Assembly (NCBI GenBank): GCA_910588295.1
Contig: CAJUQO010000019.1
Coordinates: forward strand, 1 to 52,636
DNA length: 52,636 nucleotides
Direction: 5' to 3'
Origin: an uncultured Lachnospiraceae bacterium
Lineage (GTDB): Bacteria > Bacillota > Clostridia > Lachnospirales > Lachnospiraceae
Shown here: positions 51,601 to 52,636 of the stretch, one piece after another
Numbering within the stretch: the stretch's first letter is position 1
Layout of the letters: each line of letters opens with the position of its first letter
The notes under the pieces: model-generated
What the model was told of the DNA's origin: nothing
The model's database searches: none
What the model saw: the letters and a program-made list of their open reading frames with translations, nothing else
Program-made: the position numbers and the translations under genes

Positions 51601-51843
51601 AACAAATTGGAGCAGCCCTCGCCCAATCTGATGGATCTGATCCTGGGGCATAAGATCGACCTGGTCATCGACATTCCCTCCAACGGCGTGGAGCGGGCCA
51701 GGGACGGCTTTGTGATCCGCAGGAACGCCATTGAGACGGGCGTGAATGTGCTGACGGCCATCGACACGGCCCGGGCGCTGGTGTCCAGCCTGGAAAATAC
51801 GGATATCAGCAGGCTGACCCTGATCGATATTGCTGAGCTTTGA
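48640..51843 (+). CDS. carB: Carbamoyl-phosphate synthase, large subunit
   Basis: Ammonia-dependent carbamoyl phosphate synthesis from bicarbonate and two ATP. The 1067 residues are complete. Two homologous ATP-grasp halves are seen: GSGPIVIGQAAEFDYAGTQ near the start and GSGPIRIGQGIEFDFCSVH near residue 555, each followed by its ATP-binding stretch (PAYTLGGSGGGIA and PSYVLGGQGMQIA). A C-terminal MGS-like allosteric domain covers about 940-1067 and ends in a typical TAIDTARAL segment. AGGTGACAGG precedes ATG 48640. There are no other pyrimidine genes in the window; regulation is not visible in the sequence. Confidence 0.98.
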   Translation: MPKNPAIKKVLVIGSGPIVIGQAAEFDYAGTQACRSLKEEGIEVVLLNSNPATIMTDKDIADHVYIEPLTVEVVEQLILKEKPDSVLPTLGGQAGLNLAMELEERGFLKENGVRLIGTTSQTIRKAEDRLEFKSTMEKIHEPVAASLVVENVEDGLAFAAKIGYPVVLRPAYTLGGSGGGIANNPEEMEEILQNGLRLSRVGQVLVERCIAGWKEIEYEVMRDGAGNCITVCNMENIDPVGVHTGDSIVVAPSQTLGDKEYQMLRSSALNIISELGITGGCNVQYALQPESFEYCVIEVNPRVSRSSALASKATGYPIAKVAAKIALGYTLDEIPNAITGKTYASFEPMLDYCVVKIPRLPFDKFISAKRTLTTQMKATGEVMSICNNFEGALMKAIRSLEQHVDSLLSYDFTGLSDEELLEALNIVDDMRIWRIAEALRRSIPYEDIHGRTRIDPWFIDKIAVLVEMEEVLRKEPLTEELLREAKRLEFPDAVIASLAGKSEEAIRGLRREYGITASYKMVDTCAAEFAAATPYYYSVYGGENEAERHDDRKKVLVLGSGPIRIGQGIEFDFCSVHCTWAFAREGYETIIVNNNPETVSTDFDIADKLYFEPLTPEDVENIVNIEKPDGAVVQFGGQTAIKLTEALIKMGVKILGTSAEDVDAAEDRELFDQILAKTQIKRAAGHTVYTAEEALAAARELGYPVLVRPSYVLGGQGMQIAVSDKDVVEYIGIINRYTQEHPILVDKYIVGKEIEVDAVCDGEDILIPGIMEHIERAGIHSGDSISVYPAQTISEASKATIEEYTRRLARALHVRGMINIQFIVSQEDGEVYVIEVNPRSSRTVPYISKVTGIPIVPLATKVILGHKIRELGYTPGLQPEAKHIAIKMPVFSFEKIRGADISLGPEMKSTGECLGIAESFNEALYKAFLGAGIRLPKYKNMIMTIRDDAQEESLDIARRFKALGYKIYATRGTAKYYRANGVHVTRTNKLEQPSPNLMDLILGHKIDLVIDIPSNGVERARDGFVIRRNAIETGVNVLTAIDTARALVSSLENTDISRLTLIDIAEL

Positions 51844-51904
51844 GGCGGGCGGGCCTGCGGTTCGTATTCCATGCCGGCGGCACAAAAAATTCAGAATAAT
51901 GTCA

Positions 51905-51934
51905 TTTACCCGGGGCGCTGCGGTGGGGTATAAT
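51905..51934 (+). promoter_or_regulatory. Promoter of uppP
   Basis: TTTACC (51905-51910), an 18-base spacer and a perfect TATAAT (51929-51934). The leader is about 105 nt and holds the hairpin at 51947-51975 and the repeat at 51997-52023. Confidence 0.6.
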
Positions 51935-51946
51935 AAAAATAAATGA

Positions 51947-51975
51947 CCGGAACGGGACATGGGACGCCGTTCCGG
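51947..51975 (+). other. Leader hairpin of uppP
   Basis: CCGGAACGG (51947-51955) and CCGTTCCGG (51967-51975) form a perfect 9-bp stem near the predicted 5' end of the mRNA. There is no T-run, so it is more likely a stabilising 5' hairpin than a terminator. Confidence 0.5.
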
Positions 51976-51996
51976 CTCATAAACTGAAAAGAATGA

Positions 51997-52023
51997 GAAA
52001 CTGTGAGGGTACTGAGCAGTTAG
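51997..52023 (+). repeat. Second copy of the palindromic repeat
   Basis: This 27-base element, with arms AACTG and CAGTT, matches 43671-43697 at 21 of 27 positions, including the core CTGTGA and the CAGTTA end. It lies in the leader of uppP. Confidence 0.6.
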
Positions 52024-52047
52024 AAGAACGACCGGAGGAGAACGGAT

Positions 52048-52636
52048 ATGCCGGAAATGTTGAAGGTAATTATTTTGGGGATCGTGGAGGGCATTACGGA
52101 GTGGCTACCCATCAGCAGTACGGGGCACATGATCCTGGTGGAGGAATTTATTGAACTGGATGTGCGGCCCGAGTTTCTGGAGATGTTCCGGGTGGTCATT
52201 CAGCTCGGCGCCATCATGGCCGTGGTGGTGCTCTATTGGGGCCGCCTGTGGCCTTTCCATCTGAAAAGGAACGACGGCAGGAGCTGGTTTGTTAACCGCT
52301 GCCAGGGCGGCGCGGGGAAAAAGCTGCAGGATTTCGCCGATTCTTATATAGATATGGGGAAGATCGTGCTGTGGCTTAAGATCCTGGTGTCCTGTCTGCC
52401 CGCCATGGTGTTCGGCCTGCTGCTGGACGACTGGATGGACGAACATCTGTATAATTACGTGGTGGTGGCCATAGCCCTGATCGTCTATGGCGTTCTGTTT
52501 ATTGTGATAGAGAATTATAATAAAAAACGGCAGCCGAAGATGACGAAGCTGAAACAGATTTCTTTTCTGACTGCCCTGTATATCGGAAATGTTCCTGAAC
52601 AGAATAAGAAGTATGTTGAGAGACAGTTGAAACAGC
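52048..52636 (+). CDS. uppP: Undecaprenyl-diphosphatase (partial, diverges at its end)
   Basis: A membrane phosphatase that recycles undecaprenyl pyrophosphate for wall synthesis and confers bacitracin tolerance. The N-terminal motif EGITEWLPISSTGH is intact, followed by the expected spans (FRVVIQLGAIMAVVVLYW, ILVSCLPAMVFGLLLDDW, YNYVVVAIALIVYGVLFIVIE). AGGAGAACGG precedes ATG 52048. After KQISFLTALYIG, near base 52590, the family continues with a segment leading to PGTSRSG. Here the frame stays open but reads NVPEQNKKYVERQLKQ, which does not fit. The gene is open at the window end, so it is either cut by an inserted element or joined wrongly. Confidence 0.85.
   Translation, partial: MPEMLKVIILGIVEGITEWLPISSTGHMILVEEFIELDVRPEFLEMFRVVIQLGAIMAVVVLYWGRLWPFHLKRNDGRSWFVNRCQGGAGKKLQDFADSYIDMGKIVLWLKILVSCLPAMVFGLLLDDWMDEHLYNYVVVAIALIVYGVLFIVIENYNKKRQPKMTKLKQISFLTALYIGNVPEQNKKYVERQLKQ

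Noticed and set aside
48874..51960. 1028-codon minus-strand frame opposite carB
   Set aside because: High-GC antisense frame of carB with low-complexity composition; carB is complete.
1..52636. CRISPR array or rRNA genes
   Set aside because: No regularly spaced direct repeats and no rRNA-like sequence were seen on either strand.

Overview
The window looks like a chromosomal segment of a gut-type Lachnospiraceae (Clostridia, Firmicutes) genome. The evidence is moderate GC with strong AGGAGG-type ribosome binding sites, sigma-A promoters, a GlpP antiterminator, YesM/YesN regulators beside sugar ABC genes without an ATPase, diadenylate cyclase CdaA with a YbbR partner, and a Crh-like HPr. The taxon is inferred from gene content only. 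The first ~780 bases are visibly more AT-rich and hold a decayed mobile-element sigma factor.

Layout. 1-890: mobile-element relic ending at a strong bidirectional terminator. 892-3127 (minus): glpP-glpK behind a leader terminator. 3164-8051 (plus): a four-gene operon (Ldh_2 dehydrogenase, malic enzyme, MFS carrier, TIM-barrel isomerase), also behind a leader terminator whose stem resembles the glpP one. 8072-9312: a choline-kinase-like phosphotransferase and a broken membrane-protein remnant. 9351-11832: four overlapping genes, two COG3541-type nucleotidyltransferases followed by a MntA/HepT (MNT/HEPN) toxin-antitoxin pair. 11890-13055: repeated operator-like sites and a decayed alpha-rhamnosidase-like gene. 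13134-24982: a glycan locus with YesM kinase, convergent YesN regulator, solute-binding lipoprotein, two permeases, a DUF5703-type putative glycosidase and a GH78 alpha-L-rhamnosidase. 25022-26555 (minus): a MATE exporter with a long terminator-bearing leader.

26615-47254 is a long, mostly co-directional housekeeping stretch: lepA, hemW, uvrA, mreB/mbl, recD2, comF, two unknown membrane proteins, cdaA, a YbbR protein, a Crh-like HPr without His15, an HtrA-type protease, a ClpX with a lysine-rich linker, a zinc-ribbon coiled-coil protein, a divergent LspA and a class A PBP. It links translation and DNA repair genes to cell-envelope, proteolysis and c-di-AMP functions. A tRNA-Leu(CAG) on the minus strand, carA-carB and a uppP gene that runs off the window follow. 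The last ~50 bases of uppP no longer match the family.

The most interesting items are the fourfold nucleotidyltransferase/HEPN cassette, the shared leader architecture of the glycerol and malate-type operons, the unknown membrane pair and Crh-like protein inside the CdaA region, the MATE leader, and a family of palindromic intergenic repeats (43655-43705, 51997-52023, possibly 32728-32765).
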